From JAAZMI01 sp050948785 (GTDB lineage Bacteria; Bacillota; Dethiobacteria; DTU022; UBA8154): a DNA stretch of 64,000 bases. Of the stretch, positions 41,909 to 50,865 are shown piece after piece (positions within the stretch are counted from its first letter, which is position 1; each line of letters begins with the position of its first letter). The notes beneath the pieces are model-generated. The model was not told the DNA's origin and ran no database searches. It saw only the letters and a program-made list of their open reading frames with translations. A program made the translations under genes and the position numbers. The DNA is taken from contig JBMNEM010000002.1 of assembly GCA_050948785.1 (NCBI GenBank), forward strand, positions 310,001-374,000, given 5' to 3'.

Positions 41909-44900
41909 TTGTCAGGCAGGGTAAGAAGAATATTTGTGGAAAGGCGCCAGGAATTTGCTCTAAAAGCACAAAGTTTATGCCGTGATTTAAAAGAAAATCT
42001 GCAGATTGCAGGGCTGGAAGCGGTGAGGATTGTTTACCGCTACGATTTCTCCGGGGTTACCTCGGACGAATATGCGCGGGCCCGGGACATTCTTTTTGCA
42101 GAACTGCTGACCAATTTGGTTTACGAGGAGGAGCTGCCCACCTTCGAGGGGGCGCAGGTTTTTGCCGTGGAATATCTGCCCGTTCAATTTGACCAGCAGG
42201 CGGACCTCACGGTCCAATGCCTGCAGGCCCTTACCGGCCGGGAACGCCCGCCCGTACGCACAGCCCGGGTGTTTGTGCTGCAGGGCCGGATTTCTCCTGC
42301 GGAGCTGGACCGCATCAAAGCTTATGTGATCAACGCCGTTGATTCCCGGGAGGCCTCCCTGGAAAAACCGCCGCATCTGGAGACGGAAGCTGCGGCCCCG
42401 GCTGATGTGGCTGTGCTGGAGGGCTTCAATGCCCGCAAAGGTGCGGCGCTGCAGAAGCTGCAGGCAGAGCTCGGCCTGGCCATGGATGAGGAAGATCTTT
42501 TGTACTGCCAGGCTTATTTCCGGGATACGGAAAAAAGGGAGCCGACCATCACGGAGCTCCGACTTATCGATACCTACTGGTCCGATCACTGCCGGCATAC
42601 CACCTTCCAGACGGTGATTGAAGACGTGGCCATTACGCCAGGCCGTTTTACCCGGCCCGTACAGGCCGCTTACGAGGAATACCAGCTTTCCCGGGAGGCT
42701 GTTTACGGGGAACAAAAAGAAGAGATCTGCCTGATGGATCTTGCCCTGCTGGCGATGAAAGAGCTGCGCAAAAAAGGCCGGCTGCCAGACCTGGACGAGT
42801 CCGAGGAAGTGAATGCCTGCAGTATCGTCGTGCCGGCGGAGGTCAACGGCCAAAAAGAAGAGTGGCTCGTCATGTTTAAAAACGAAACACACAACCATCC
42901 CACAGAGATCGAGCCCTTTGGCGGCGCGGCAACCTGCCTGGGCGGTGCCATCCGCGATCCCCTTTCCGGGCGCGCTTATGTTTACCAGGCCATGCGTGTG
43001 ACGGGCAGTGCCGACCCCCGCGTGAAATTGGAGGATACGCTTTCCGGCAAACTGCCCTCCAGCAAGATAACGACAGAGGCGGCGGCCGGCTACAGTTCTT
43101 ATGGCAACCAGATCGGCGTGCCTGCCGGCTACGTGGCCGAATTTTATGCAGCGGGATTTCGGGCCAAAAGAATGGAAGTCGGAGCCGTCATCGCCGCAGC
43201 CCCCAAAAAAAATGTTGTGCGCCAAAAACCGGTGACCGGCGATGTTGTGCTGCTCGTTGGGGGCCGAACCGGCCGGGATGGACTGGGCGGCGCCACCGGC
43301 TCTTCACAGGAGCACACGGCTGCCTCGCTGTTGACCAGCGGGGCGGAGGTACAAAAAGGCAACGCGCCCGTGGAAAGAAGAATCCAAAGATTATTTCGCC
43401 GGCCGGAGGCCAGCACGCTGATTAAAAGATGCAACGATTTTGGTGCCGGCGGCGTCTCGGTGGCCATTGGCGAACTGACGGAAGGCCTGGAGATCGACCT
43501 CGATGCGGTACCTCTGAAATATGCGGGGTTGGACGGCACTGAGGTGGCCCTTTCCGAATCCCAGGAGCGCATGGCGGTGGTCGTCCCGCCGGAGGATGTA
43601 GAGCCCTTTTGCAGCCTAGCCCGCGCCGAAAACTTGGAGGCGACCGTGGTGGCCAGGGTCACGGACCGCCGGCAGCTGCAGATGCTCTGGCGGGGGCAGC
43701 CCATTGTCAATCTCAGCCGGGATTTCCTCGATTCCAGCGGTGTCCGCAAAAAAACAAAAGTTTTGGTCACGGCCCCGGCGGAAGAAGAAAACTACTTTCG
43801 CCGCCTGCCGGCAGGTGTGGCCCGGGAGTTGCCCGATCTGCGCCGCGCCTGGCTGGCCAACCTGGAGGATTTAAATGTCTGCAGCCGGAAAGGCCTGGTG
43901 GAAATATTCGACAGCACGGCCGGCGCCGGCACAGTCCTTTTGCCCCTGGGCGGAAAATACCAGGATACCCCGGCCGAAGGCATGGTGGCCACGCTGCCGC
44001 TTCTTGACGGGGAGACGACCACGGCCACGATCATGACCTGCGGCTATGATCCCCACCTGTCAGAGTGGAGTCCCTTTCACGGGGCCTGCTATGCTGTGGT
44101 GGAGGCTGCTGCCAGGGTCGCGGCGCTGGGAGGGGATTACCGTCTTATCCGCCTGACGCTGCAGGAGTACTTTGAAAGGCTGGGCACAGAGCCGGCCCGC
44201 TGGGGAAAACCCTTCAGCGCCCTTTTGGGAGCTTTTTACGCCCAGAAAAAGCTGGGCATCCCGGCTATTGGCGGCAAAGACAGTATGTCGGGGACTTTTA
44301 TGGATCTCAATGTGCCGCCGACGCTGATTGCTTTTGCTGTGAGTGTGGCCGATGTCCGGCAGATTGTATCTGCGGAATTTAAACGGGCCAGGAGCAAGGT
44401 CGTCCTTCTCCCGCTGGCCAGGGATGCCCACGAGCTGCCTGATTTCGCCGTTCTGGAGAAAAACTTTTCCTCCCTTGCCGCCCTGCAGGAGGCCGGCCTG
44501 CTGCTTGCCGCTGGCACCGTCAAAACCGGGGGCTTGGCTGCGACACTCAGCAAGATGGCCTTTGGCAACCGCATCGGCCTGGTTTTTGACACAGCGGCCC
44601 AGGCTGAGAATCTTTTCCGTGCCGACTATGGTTCCCTTGTTTTGGAATTGGCGGCAGAAACAGAGCTGGAAACCGCCCTGCAGGGCCTGAATTATCAGCT
44701 GCTGGGTGTTACGCAGGAAAAACCGGCTATTCAGATCAACAATGTGGAGATTGACCTGGAAGAGGCCTATGCCTCCTGGCAGAAACCTCTGGAAAATATA
44801 TTTTGCACAGTGCAGAAGCAGGAAACCGGCGGGGAAAAGCCCCCGGTTATCCCGGACCGGCACGCCGGCCGGGGAAGTGCTCTCAAGCCACGCCAGACAG

Positions 44901-45706
44901 TGGCGCGGCCGCGGGTTTTAATTCCCGTTTTTCCGGGCACAAACGGTGAGGACGATGCCGCCCGTGCTTTTACGCGGGCCGGTGCCCTGGTGGATACACT
45001 GGTCATCAGTAATCTTTCCCCCGCGGCCCTGGAACAGTCCAGGCTCGAGATGGCCAGGAGGATGGAAGCGGCCCAGATCTTCATGCTCTCCGGAGGATTC
45101 AGCGACGGGGGCGAACCGGACAGCGCCGCCAAATTAATGGTCGCCATCCTCCGTGACCCCCGGATTGAAGAGGCGGTGCTGAAGCTGCTCGAACAGCGTG
45201 ATGGCCTGATCCTGGGGATTTGCAACGGCTTCCAGGCGCTCGTCAAGCTGGGACTGCTGCCCACAGGGGAGTTCAGCGCGCCCGGGGCGCCGCGTCTTGT
45301 GACCCTGACCATGAACCAAAACGGGCGCTATCTCTCCCGCCTGGTGCAGACCAGAGTAGTCTCCACCCTTTCCCCGTGGTTCAGCAATGTCACTGCCGGT
45401 GAGCTACACACTGTTGCTATTTCCCACGGGGAGGGAAGGTTTGTTGCCGGTGAAAAGGTCCTTGCGGAACTGATCGCCGGCGGGCAGGTAGCCACCCAGT
45501 ATGCGGATTTTGAGGGCAACCCCAGCTATGAAAGCAGCTTTAACCCCAACGGTTCCCAGGCAGCCATCGAGGGGATTACCAGCCCCGATGGGCGGATTTT
45601 GGGCCGGATGGCCCATCCGGATAGAATGGGGCCCCATGTGGCGCTGAATATTCCCGGGGACAAAATGCCGCGCCTTTTTGAAGCCGGAGTAAATTATTTC
45701 CGTTAG
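41909..45706 (+). CDS. purL: Phosphoribosylformylglycinamidine synthase, single-chain
   Basis: The 1265-residue protein makes FGAM from FGAR, glutamine and ATP in purine synthesis. It is the large fused type, with synthetase and glutaminase in one chain, not the PurL-PurQ-PurS set of Bacillus. Visible blocks: DTYWSDHCRHTTFQT, FKNETHNHPTEIEPFGGAAT, the second half-domain GGKDSMSGTF, and a C-terminal GATase with nucleophile C in ILGICNGFQALVKLG and a later AISHGEGRF. TTG 41909 is chosen because VRRIFVERR follows at once. No other purine gene is nearby. Confidence 0.96.
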   Translation: MSGRVRRIFVERRQEFALKAQSLCRDLKENLQIAGLEAVRIVYRYDFSGVTSDEYARARDILFAELLTNLVYEEELPTFEGAQVFAVEYLPVQFDQQADLTVQCLQALTGRERPPVRTARVFVLQGRISPAELDRIKAYVINAVDSREASLEKPPHLETEAAAPADVAVLEGFNARKGAALQKLQAELGLAMDEEDLLYCQAYFRDTEKREPTITELRLIDTYWSDHCRHTTFQTVIEDVAITPGRFTRPVQAAYEEYQLSREAVYGEQKEEICLMDLALLAMKELRKKGRLPDLDESEEVNACSIVVPAEVNGQKEEWLVMFKNETHNHPTEIEPFGGAATCLGGAIRDPLSGRAYVYQAMRVTGSADPRVKLEDTLSGKLPSSKITTEAAAGYSSYGNQIGVPAGYVAEFYAAGFRAKRMEVGAVIAAAPKKNVVRQKPVTGDVVLLVGGRTGRDGLGGATGSSQEHTAASLLTSGAEVQKGNAPVERRIQRLFRRPEASTLIKRCNDFGAGGVSVAIGELTEGLEIDLDAVPLKYAGLDGTEVALSESQERMAVVVPPEDVEPFCSLARAENLEATVVARVTDRRQLQMLWRGQPIVNLSRDFLDSSGVRKKTKVLVTAPAEEENYFRRLPAGVARELPDLRRAWLANLEDLNVCSRKGLVEIFDSTAGAGTVLLPLGGKYQDTPAEGMVATLPLLDGETTTATIMTCGYDPHLSEWSPFHGACYAVVEAAARVAALGGDYRLIRLTLQEYFERLGTEPARWGKPFSALLGAFYAQKKLGIPAIGGKDSMSGTFMDLNVPPTLIAFAVSVADVRQIVSAEFKRARSKVVLLPLARDAHELPDFAVLEKNFSSLAALQEAGLLLAAGTVKTGGLAATLSKMAFGNRIGLVFDTAAQAENLFRADYGSLVLELAAETELETALQGLNYQLLGVTQEKPAIQINNVEIDLEEAYASWQKPLENIFCTVQKQETGGEKPPVIPDRHAGRGSALKPRQTVARPRVLIPVFPGTNGEDDAARAFTRAGALVDTLVISNLSPAALEQSRLEMARRMEAAQIFMLSGGFSDGGEPDSAAKLMVAILRDPRIEEAVLKLLEQRDGLILGICNGFQALVKLGLLPTGEFSAPGAPRLVTLTMNQNGRYLSRLVQTRVVSTLSPWFSNVTAGELHTVAISHGEGRFVAGEKVLAELIAGGQVATQYADFEGNPSYESSFNPNGSQAAIEGITSPDGRILGRMAHPDRMGPHVALNIPGDKMPRLFEAGVNYFR

Positions 45707-45728
45707 GCTGCTTTTTCTTGCCGCTCCC

Positions 45729-45757
45729 TTGTCAAAAGCGGTTTCTTAGGGTAAAAT
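45729..45757 (+). promoter_or_regulatory. Promoter of tRNA-Ser(GGA)
   Basis: TTGTCA at 45729-45734 and TAAAAT at 45752-45757, 17 bases apart, about 50 bases before the tRNA. Confidence 0.6.
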
Positions 45758-45805
45758 AATGATAGCCGAGAAGTATATTAATAATTTCAGTAAGTAGTCC
45801 GGCGC

Positions 45806-45901
45806 GGAGAGATGGCTGAGTTGGACGAAGGCGCTCGCCTGGAAAGCGAGTAGACGGGTCAAAACCTCGTCTCGTGGGTTCGAATCCCACTCTCTCCGCC
45901 A
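45806..45901 (+). tRNA. tRNA-Ser(GGA)
   Basis: Acceptor GGAGAGA pairs with TCTCTCC; anticodon stem CTCGC/GCGAG encloses CTGGAAA with anticodon GGA. Long variable arm; CCA encoded. With the UGA, GCU and CGA genes upstream this completes the usual bacterial serine set. Confidence 0.95.
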
Positions 45902-45954
45902 TTTTTCTTCTCAAAATGCAGATTTTTACTGTAAAAGTGCAGAATTTTAAATTT

Positions 45955-46224
45955 GGCCGTGCTGGACGGGGAGGTAGCGGTGCCCTGAACCTGCAACCCG
46001 CTAGAGCAGGGTCGAACTCCTGCCCCCGGCCCTCAGCCCTGCAGGGTTTGCCTCCGGTAAGTGGTGAGGAGGCTCTGGTCCTGTGCGGCGCAGTCCCATG
46101 AACCCCGTCAGGTCCGGGAGGAAGCAGCGGTAAGTGGACCACTGCGGGTGCCACAGGGGTGCTGGGGCAGAGCAAACTGCCGGAGTTCCACTTGAGGGGC
46201 GGGGTCAAAGGCAGGTGCACGGCC
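45955..46224 (+). ncRNA. ffs: Signal recognition particle RNA, long (Alu-containing) type
   Basis: The RNA core of SRP, which binds Ffh and targets membrane proteins. The conserved helix 8 sequence GTCAGGTCCGGGAGGAAGCA is near 46107. The 5' part, GACGGGGAGGTAGCGGTGCC, is the Alu-domain start of Bacillus-type scRNA. Ends GGCCGTGC and GCACGGCC pair exactly, giving ~270 nt, the usual size of the long Firmicute form. It lies between tRNA-Ser and dnaX as in Bacillus. Confidence 0.93.
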
Positions 46225-46250
46225 ATTAAATTTTATAAACAAAAACCACA

Positions 46251-46297
46251 ATAACCGCTGAACCGCCTGGTAAAATCCTATGCGGCCCGGCGGTTAT
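46251..46297 (+). terminator. Inverted repeat after the SRP RNA
   Basis: ATAACCGC at 46251-46258 pairs exactly with GCGGTTAT at 46290-46297, with an inner CCGC/GCGG pair. TTTG follows, so the T tract is weak. It is the most likely end signal for the tRNA-SRP RNA transcript. Confidence 0.5.
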
Positions 46298-46420
46298 TTG
46301 CTTGCCGGCGGGGGCGGGCTTGTTTAATCCTGCAGCCGCCATTGTCCCAAAATCGTTTTACGAGAAAACTTCGCAGAAGGCCCACGGTCTTTAGCCTTGG
46401 GATGGATGCGTAATACACAA

Positions 46421-46524
46421 CAGCCACGGGGACAGTCCCCGCGGCTGGTACCAACCACAAGGTACGTCCCCGCGGTTGGTGCCGCGGCTGGAAGACCAAC
46501 CACAAGGACCGTCCCCGCGGTTGG
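46421..46524. repeat. Cluster of three family-B repeats upstream of dnaX
   Basis: Units at 46421-46448 (CAGCCACGGGGACAGTCCCC, then GCGGCTGG), 46451-46479 and 46496-46524. The last two differ only in TAC against ACC in the centre and end GTCCCCGCGGTTGG. All three point the same way, opposite to the copy in the ilvN-leuC gap. Confidence 0.88.
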
Positions 46525-46630
46525 GACCCGCGGTTGAGAACGCGCGCTGCGCAAAAACGTTTAAATAAAGACTTAAGCATCTAAAATCTTGAGCATCATA
46601 ACTTGAGTATCTTAAATAGAGGTGTGTTTC

Positions 46631-48910
46631 TTGCCCCAGCCTGAATCGTCTCCCGATAATCCCAAGACCTATACCGCTCTTTATCGCCGCTGGAGGCCGC
46701 AGCTTTTTTCCCAGGTGGTGGGACAAAAGCATGTGACCCGCACGTTGCAAAATGCCCTCTCCAGCGGGCGGGTGGCGCACGCCTATCTTTTTTGCGGGCT
46801 GCGGGGCACGGGCAAGACGACCATGGCCAAGCTTTTGGCCCGGGCCCTGAACTGCCGGGAAGGTGTCCACCCCGAACCATGCAACAGCTGTCCTTCCTGT
46901 CTGGAGATCCTGGAAGGGCGCAGTGTGGATGTGCTGGAGATCGATGCTGCCTCCAACCGTGGGATTGATGAGATTCGCGACCTGCGCGACAAAGCACGCT
47001 ATACCACGGCGCAGAGCCGTTACAAAGTATATATCGTGGACGAAGTACATATGCTGACCAACGAGGCTTTCAACGCCTTGCTCAAGATCCTGGAGGAACC
47101 GCCGCCCAGGGTGATTTTTATCCTGGCAACCACGGAGATTCATAAATTGCCCCTGACTGTTGTCTCCCGCTGCCAGCGCTTTGATTTTCATCTGCTGGGA
47201 ATCAGCGAGATCGCCGGGCATCTTCAAAATGTCGCTGCCGAGCTGGATTTTAACCTTGACGAAGAAGCTCTCTATTTGCTGGCCCGCCAGGCGGAGGGCT
47301 CCATGCGGGACGCACTTGGTTTTTTGGAACAATGCCGGGCTTACGGCGGTGAAAAAGTCAGCTACAGCGAGGTACGGGATATTCTGGGCCTCGCTGCCCC
47401 CGAGACGATCTTCAGCCTTCTGGAGGCGGTTATCCAGGAGGATATCGGCCGCGGCCTCTCCGTGATCGGCGCATCAGTTTATGAGGGCCGGGACCTGCAC
47501 CGTTTCATCCGGGAACTGATCCTCTACTTGCGCAAACTCGTGGTCCTCCAGTCCGGGGAGGATGAGGAAAAGATCCTCGCCGATGTCCCCGGCTTGAAAC
47601 CCTACCTGATTCGTCACAGGGGAAAATTTGACAGTGCAGTGCTCCTGGAGATGCTGGAAATTTTACAGGAGCTGACCTTTCAGCTCCGCAACTCTTCCCA
47701 GCCGCAGTTCCTTTTGGAGCTTACTTTTTTACGCCTCGTGCGCGCCTGGCGTTTTCGCCAGTACCTTTCTCCCGGCTCTCTCTTCCAACGCCTGGAAGAA
47801 CTTGAAGAAAAACTGCAGGCCGCTGCCCAGCTCCCTATTGCTACTGCAAAAGTAAAGGAAGCAGGAACGGTAAAAGAGGAAGTAGAAACAGCGGCAGAGG
47901 AAGAAATGAAAGATATCCGGCAGTATTCCGGTGAAACATCCCGGGGGACAGCAGAGACTGCACCTCCCGGGCAAAAAAACGCTGCAACAGGCCAGCAGCC
48001 TTCTGTGGCCCGGGAACCTGTTGCTCCGGCAGCCCCGACAGAAACGGCAGAGACAGCAGCAGAGCCTGCAGAGCCCGTAGAAATAGCAGAGTCCAAAACA
48101 ACGGAAAAAATAGAGACAGCAGAAACCGGCACCCTGCCGGATGGCGCTGCAGCCTCCCCGGGTTCCCCCGGTGAGGTTTCTGCGCAACCTGGCGCAGGGC
48201 CTCCCCCGGAGTCCCCCTTGCCGCCGGCACCGCGGTTGGGCGAGAAACAGCCACAAGGTACGTCCCCGCGGTTGACCCCAGCCCCCCCCGGTGAAGCTTC
48301 TACGCGCCCTGGCGCAGCGCCTCCGCCGGAGGAGGCCACCCCGCCAGCGGCACCCCGGGCAGGCTCCCGCGATCTCCAGGGGGCGGAGCTGCAGGAATTC
48401 TGGGAAAAACAGCTTCTGCCCGAGATTAAAAAACAGCGCCGCCATGTTCTCCATGCCTTGCTGCAGGAGGCCAGCCCCCTTTCCTGTAAAGGAGGGATTT
48501 TTACATTTGCCTTTCCCCCGACCCATGGCATTCACAAGAGCAGGACGGAGTCACCCCAGCACAGAAAATATCTGGAGTCTTTATTGTCAACGATGTTGGG
48601 AACAAAAACCAGTATAAGGATTATGCTGCAGGAGAACGAAAAAGAAAAAGAAAACAGCAGGGAAAGCGCAGGAGAAAAACCAACCAAAACAGCCTCCCAG
48701 ACAATTTCCATCCCCGCTCCCCAAAAAGATTCCCCCAAAGATACCCCTGTGGCGGGTCCGGCGGGAAACGCTTCCCGGGGAAAGCAGGCGGACGATTATT
48801 ATATGCAGCAAATGGTGGATCTTTTTAACGGGAAGCTGCTGGCAACCGGTACAGAAGAACTGGATTCCCGGGATTTCTGGAAATGGGATACTCCCCCGGA
48901 GGAAAAATAG
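46631..48910 (+). CDS. dnaX: DNA polymerase III subunits gamma/tau
   Basis: DnaX is the clamp-loader ATPase and the bridge between polymerase cores. The ~759-residue protein has YRRWRPQLFSQVVGQ, Walker A GLRGTGKTTMAK, a zinc site (CREGVHPEPCNSCPSC), DEVHML, and sensor 1 ILATTEIHKLP in the first 370 residues. A Pro/Ala/Glu-rich, low-complexity linker of ~200 residues follows and contains a translated family-B repeat (48231-48274). A tau-like C-terminal domain ends it. It is longer than the Bacillus protein (~560), mostly through the linker. TTG 46631, six bases after GAGGTG, is preferred to GTG 46622. Confidence 0.94.
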   Translation: MPQPESSPDNPKTYTALYRRWRPQLFSQVVGQKHVTRTLQNALSSGRVAHAYLFCGLRGTGKTTMAKLLARALNCREGVHPEPCNSCPSCLEILEGRSVDVLEIDAASNRGIDEIRDLRDKARYTTAQSRYKVYIVDEVHMLTNEAFNALLKILEEPPPRVIFILATTEIHKLPLTVVSRCQRFDFHLLGISEIAGHLQNVAAELDFNLDEEALYLLARQAEGSMRDALGFLEQCRAYGGEKVSYSEVRDILGLAAPETIFSLLEAVIQEDIGRGLSVIGASVYEGRDLHRFIRELILYLRKLVVLQSGEDEEKILADVPGLKPYLIRHRGKFDSAVLLEMLEILQELTFQLRNSSQPQFLLELTFLRLVRAWRFRQYLSPGSLFQRLEELEEKLQAAAQLPIATAKVKEAGTVKEEVETAAEEEMKDIRQYSGETSRGTAETAPPGQKNAATGQQPSVAREPVAPAAPTETAETAAEPAEPVEIAESKTTEKIETAETGTLPDGAAASPGSPGEVSAQPGAGPPPESPLPPAPRLGEKQPQGTSPRLTPAPPGEASTRPGAAPPPEEATPPAAPRAGSRDLQGAELQEFWEKQLLPEIKKQRRHVLHALLQEASPLSCKGGIFTFAFPPTHGIHKSRTESPQHRKYLESLLSTMLGTKTSIRIMLQENEKEKENSRESAGEKPTKTASQTISIPAPQKDSPKDTPVAGPAGNASRGKQADDYYMQQMVDLFNGKLLATGTEELDSRDFWKWDTPPEEK
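48231..48274 (+). repeat. Family-B repeat inside the dnaX coding sequence
   Basis: CAGCCACAAGGTACGTCCCC followed by GCGGTTG (48248-48274) is a family-B unit, with a partial unit CCGCGGTTGG at 48231-48240 just before. It is read in frame as QPQGTSPRLTP in the disordered linker of DnaX, so insertion there was tolerated. Confidence 0.85.
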
Positions 48911-49031
48911 ACCTTTGGGGATTTTGGAGATTTTGACACTTTCGCGGCGCCCCGGACACCGGATACACTCGCCCGGGATCCGGAGCCGCCGCAAGCCACA
49001 AGTGTAATCTTTTTCGAAAGGAGAAAAACAG

Positions 49032-49349
49032 ATGCCGAATGGTAAAATGGGCAAGATGCTCAAGCAGGTGCAAAAAGTCCAGGCGCAAATGGTCAAGATG
49101 CAGGAGGAGCTCAAAAATCGTCAGGTGGAAGCCAGCAGCGGCGGAGGCGTGGTGCGCGCTGTAGTCAGCGGTGCCAAGGAACTGCAGGAACTGCATATCG
49201 AGCCCGAGCTCCTGGAAGAGGATGTGGAGATGCTCGCCGATCTGGTGATCAGCGCGGTGAATGAAGCTATCCGCAAGGCTGATGAAATGGTCAACCAAGA
49301 GATGCAGAAAATCGGCGGCAATCTGGGCCTGCCCGGCAATCTTTTTTAA
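49032..49349 (+). CDS. ybaB: Nucleoid-associated protein, YbaB/EbfC family
   Basis: The 105-residue protein forms a small dimer that binds DNA without strong sequence preference. It has the family's N-terminal helix (MGKMLKQVQKVQAQMVKMQEEL, split here by its methionines) and core VEASSGGGVVRAVVSG. It lies between dnaX and recR, its near-universal position. ATG 49032 has AAAGGAG ahead. Confidence 0.93.
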   Translation: MPNGKMGKMLKQVQKVQAQMVKMQEELKNRQVEASSGGGVVRAVVSGAKELQELHIEPELLEEDVEMLADLVISAVNEAIRKADEMVNQEMQKIGGNLGLPGNLF

Positions 49350-49425
49350 TTTGTTGCGGATACCATGACGAAAGTGCAGCTTTAAATATTTGTTCTAATC
49401 AGTGAAAGAAGGTGGGCCCGAAACG

Positions 49426-50028
49426 ATGCTTTTTTCTCCAGCTCTCACCAAACTGGTTGAATCGCTGCGCCGTTTACCGGGCATCGGCCCCAAAACAGCA
49501 CTGCGCCTGACTTTTCATATCCTTTCCATGCGGAGCGGCGAAGTGGAAGAGATGGCCCGTGCCCTGGTGGAGGCCAAGCGGAAGGTCAAACACTGCTCCC
49601 GCTGCCGAAACCTGACAGAGGATAACCTGTGCCCCATCTGCCGGGACGGCCGTCGCGACAGCACCCTGCTCTGCATCGTCCAGGAACCCCGTGATATTTT
49701 GGTAATTGAAAAAACGGGCCAATTCAAAGGGCATTATTTTGTCCTGCACGGTGCACTTTCCCCCGTAGAGGGCCTTGGGCCTGACGAGCTGAAGATCCCT
49801 TTGCTTCTGCAGCGGTTAAAAGAAGGCGAAATTGAGGAGATCATCGTGGCCACCAATCCCAACGTGGAAGGCGATGCCACGGCCTACTATCTTGCCGGCC
49901 TGCTCAACCCCCTCGGTATCAGGGTTACCCGTATCGGTTTCGGCCTGCCGGTGGGTGGCGATCTGGAGTACGCCGATGAGCTGACCATGGCCCGCGCCCT
50001 GGAGGCCCGCCGGGAGATGACCTCCTGA
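49426..50028 (+). CDS. recR: Recombination protein RecR
   Basis: RecR works with RecF and RecO to load RecA at gaps. The 200-residue protein has the helix-hairpin-helix LRRLPGIGPKTALRL, a zinc site (CSRCRNL and CPIC), the TOPRIM strand ILVIEKTGQF region, and the C-terminal Walker-like GLPVGGDLEYADELT. ATG 49426 gives the family's normal length and N-terminus; a GTG eight codons upstream is in frame. dnaX-ybaB-recR is a conserved unit. Confidence 0.95.
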   Translation: MLFSPALTKLVESLRRLPGIGPKTALRLTFHILSMRSGEVEEMARALVEAKRKVKHCSRCRNLTEDNLCPICRDGRRDSTLLCIVQEPRDILVIEKTGQFKGHYFVLHGALSPVEGLGPDELKIPLLLQRLKEGEIEEIIVATNPNVEGDATAYYLAGLLNPLGIRVTRIGFGLPVGGDLEYADELTMARALEARREMTS

Positions 50029-50081
50029 CAACGCAAGTTTATGGACCAAGATTACAAGTTTAATCATTAAGTATTTCAAAA

Positions 50082-50387
50082 CTATTTAATAAGCTTTTCA
50101 AGATTCATTTTTGCGTAAACGATTCTATGTATTTCTACCTTATATTCAATTACCACATAAAACACCAGATAGTTTTTTACTGGTAATATCCTGTATTCCG
50201 TTTCAATTGGTTTTATTGGTTGATACACCCTGCATGAGTAGGGAAACTGTGCAAGTCTGGATATGGACGTATCGAAGGCATTAACTAAATTTTTTGCTGC
50301 CTGGGGAGCTTTAAGGGTATCGGAAATATGGTTTATGATTTCTTTCAAATCGTTTTGTGCCAGGGGCAGATACTTTATCTTATACAT
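50082..50387 (-). CDS. Toxin of a type II pair, RelE/ParE family
   Basis: The ~101-residue protein starts MYKIKYLPLAQNDLKEII and has LAQFPYSCRVY and YRILPVKNYLVFYVV, the RelE/ParE fold signature. Members either cleave ribosome-bound mRNA or inhibit gyrase; sequence alone does not decide. The family-like ATG at 50387 overlaps the antitoxin gene by eight bases, so the pair is co-translated from one minus-strand operon. The pair breaks the + strand run between recR and ywmB and is AT-richer, which suggests transfer. Confidence 0.85.
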   Translation of the reverse strand: MYKIKYLPLAQNDLKEIINHISDTLKAPQAAKNLVNAFDTSISRLAQFPYSCRVYQPIKPIETEYRILPVKNYLVFYVVIEYKVEIHRIVYAKMNLEKLIK

Positions 50388-50667
50388 TTTCCTTATCCGC
50401 TTTACTGGCAAGCCTGGCCCTTAAATCCGAAAACACTCCTTGATGCGAAAAACGTTTATCAGTGGTCTTTGCTTCCAACTCCGCTTCCTTCAATTTAAAA
50501 TAAATTTCGCTTGCAAACAGTTTGCGTTCATAGGCCTCGATGCTCATTACAACCATATCACCATAACCATTCTTGGTCAAAAACACTGGTTCTGCTGTTT
50601 CATGTACTATCTTTGAAATTTCAGCAAAATTATTTCGCAAATCTGAAACAGGTCTGATATGCGGCAT
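50380..50667 (-). CDS. Antitoxin of a type II pair, Phd/YefM family
   Basis: The 95-residue protein begins MPHIRPVSDLRNNFAEISKIV, the Phd/YefM DNA-binding fold, followed by PVFLTKNGYGDMVVMSIEAYE. The C-terminal half is charged and probably wraps the toxin. Such antitoxins repress their own operon, more tightly with toxin bound. It is the first gene of the pair. Confidence 0.88.
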   Translation of the reverse strand: MPHIRPVSDLRNNFAEISKIVHETAEPVFLTKNGYGDMVVMSIEAYERKLFASEIYFKLKEAELEAKTTDKRFSHQGVFSDLRARLASKADKENV

Positions 50668-50865
50668 AAATAATCATCCCTTTACCTGATTTTATCATAA
50701 TTTTATCATAATTATGCTAAATGTCAATCACTACTGTTGGATGAATACAAAAGTATGGCTTCACGGCATAAATATCTTAAAACCACCACAAAAGCACCTC
50801 ACCGGGTATAAAGCCCCCCGCTCCTGTTCATAATAAGTTTTAAAAACAACAGGAGGGAAATTACC

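Noticed and set aside
41987..43225. Long reverse-strand frame of 412 codons
   Set aside because: It lies wholly opposite conserved purL sequence, lacks a ribosome-binding site and shows no family features.
46298..46420. Hairpin CCCAAGG/CCGTGGG followed by CCTTCTGCG on the reverse strand, resembling IS200/IS605-type ends
   Set aside because: The match is a short pattern only, and no transposase or second end is present.
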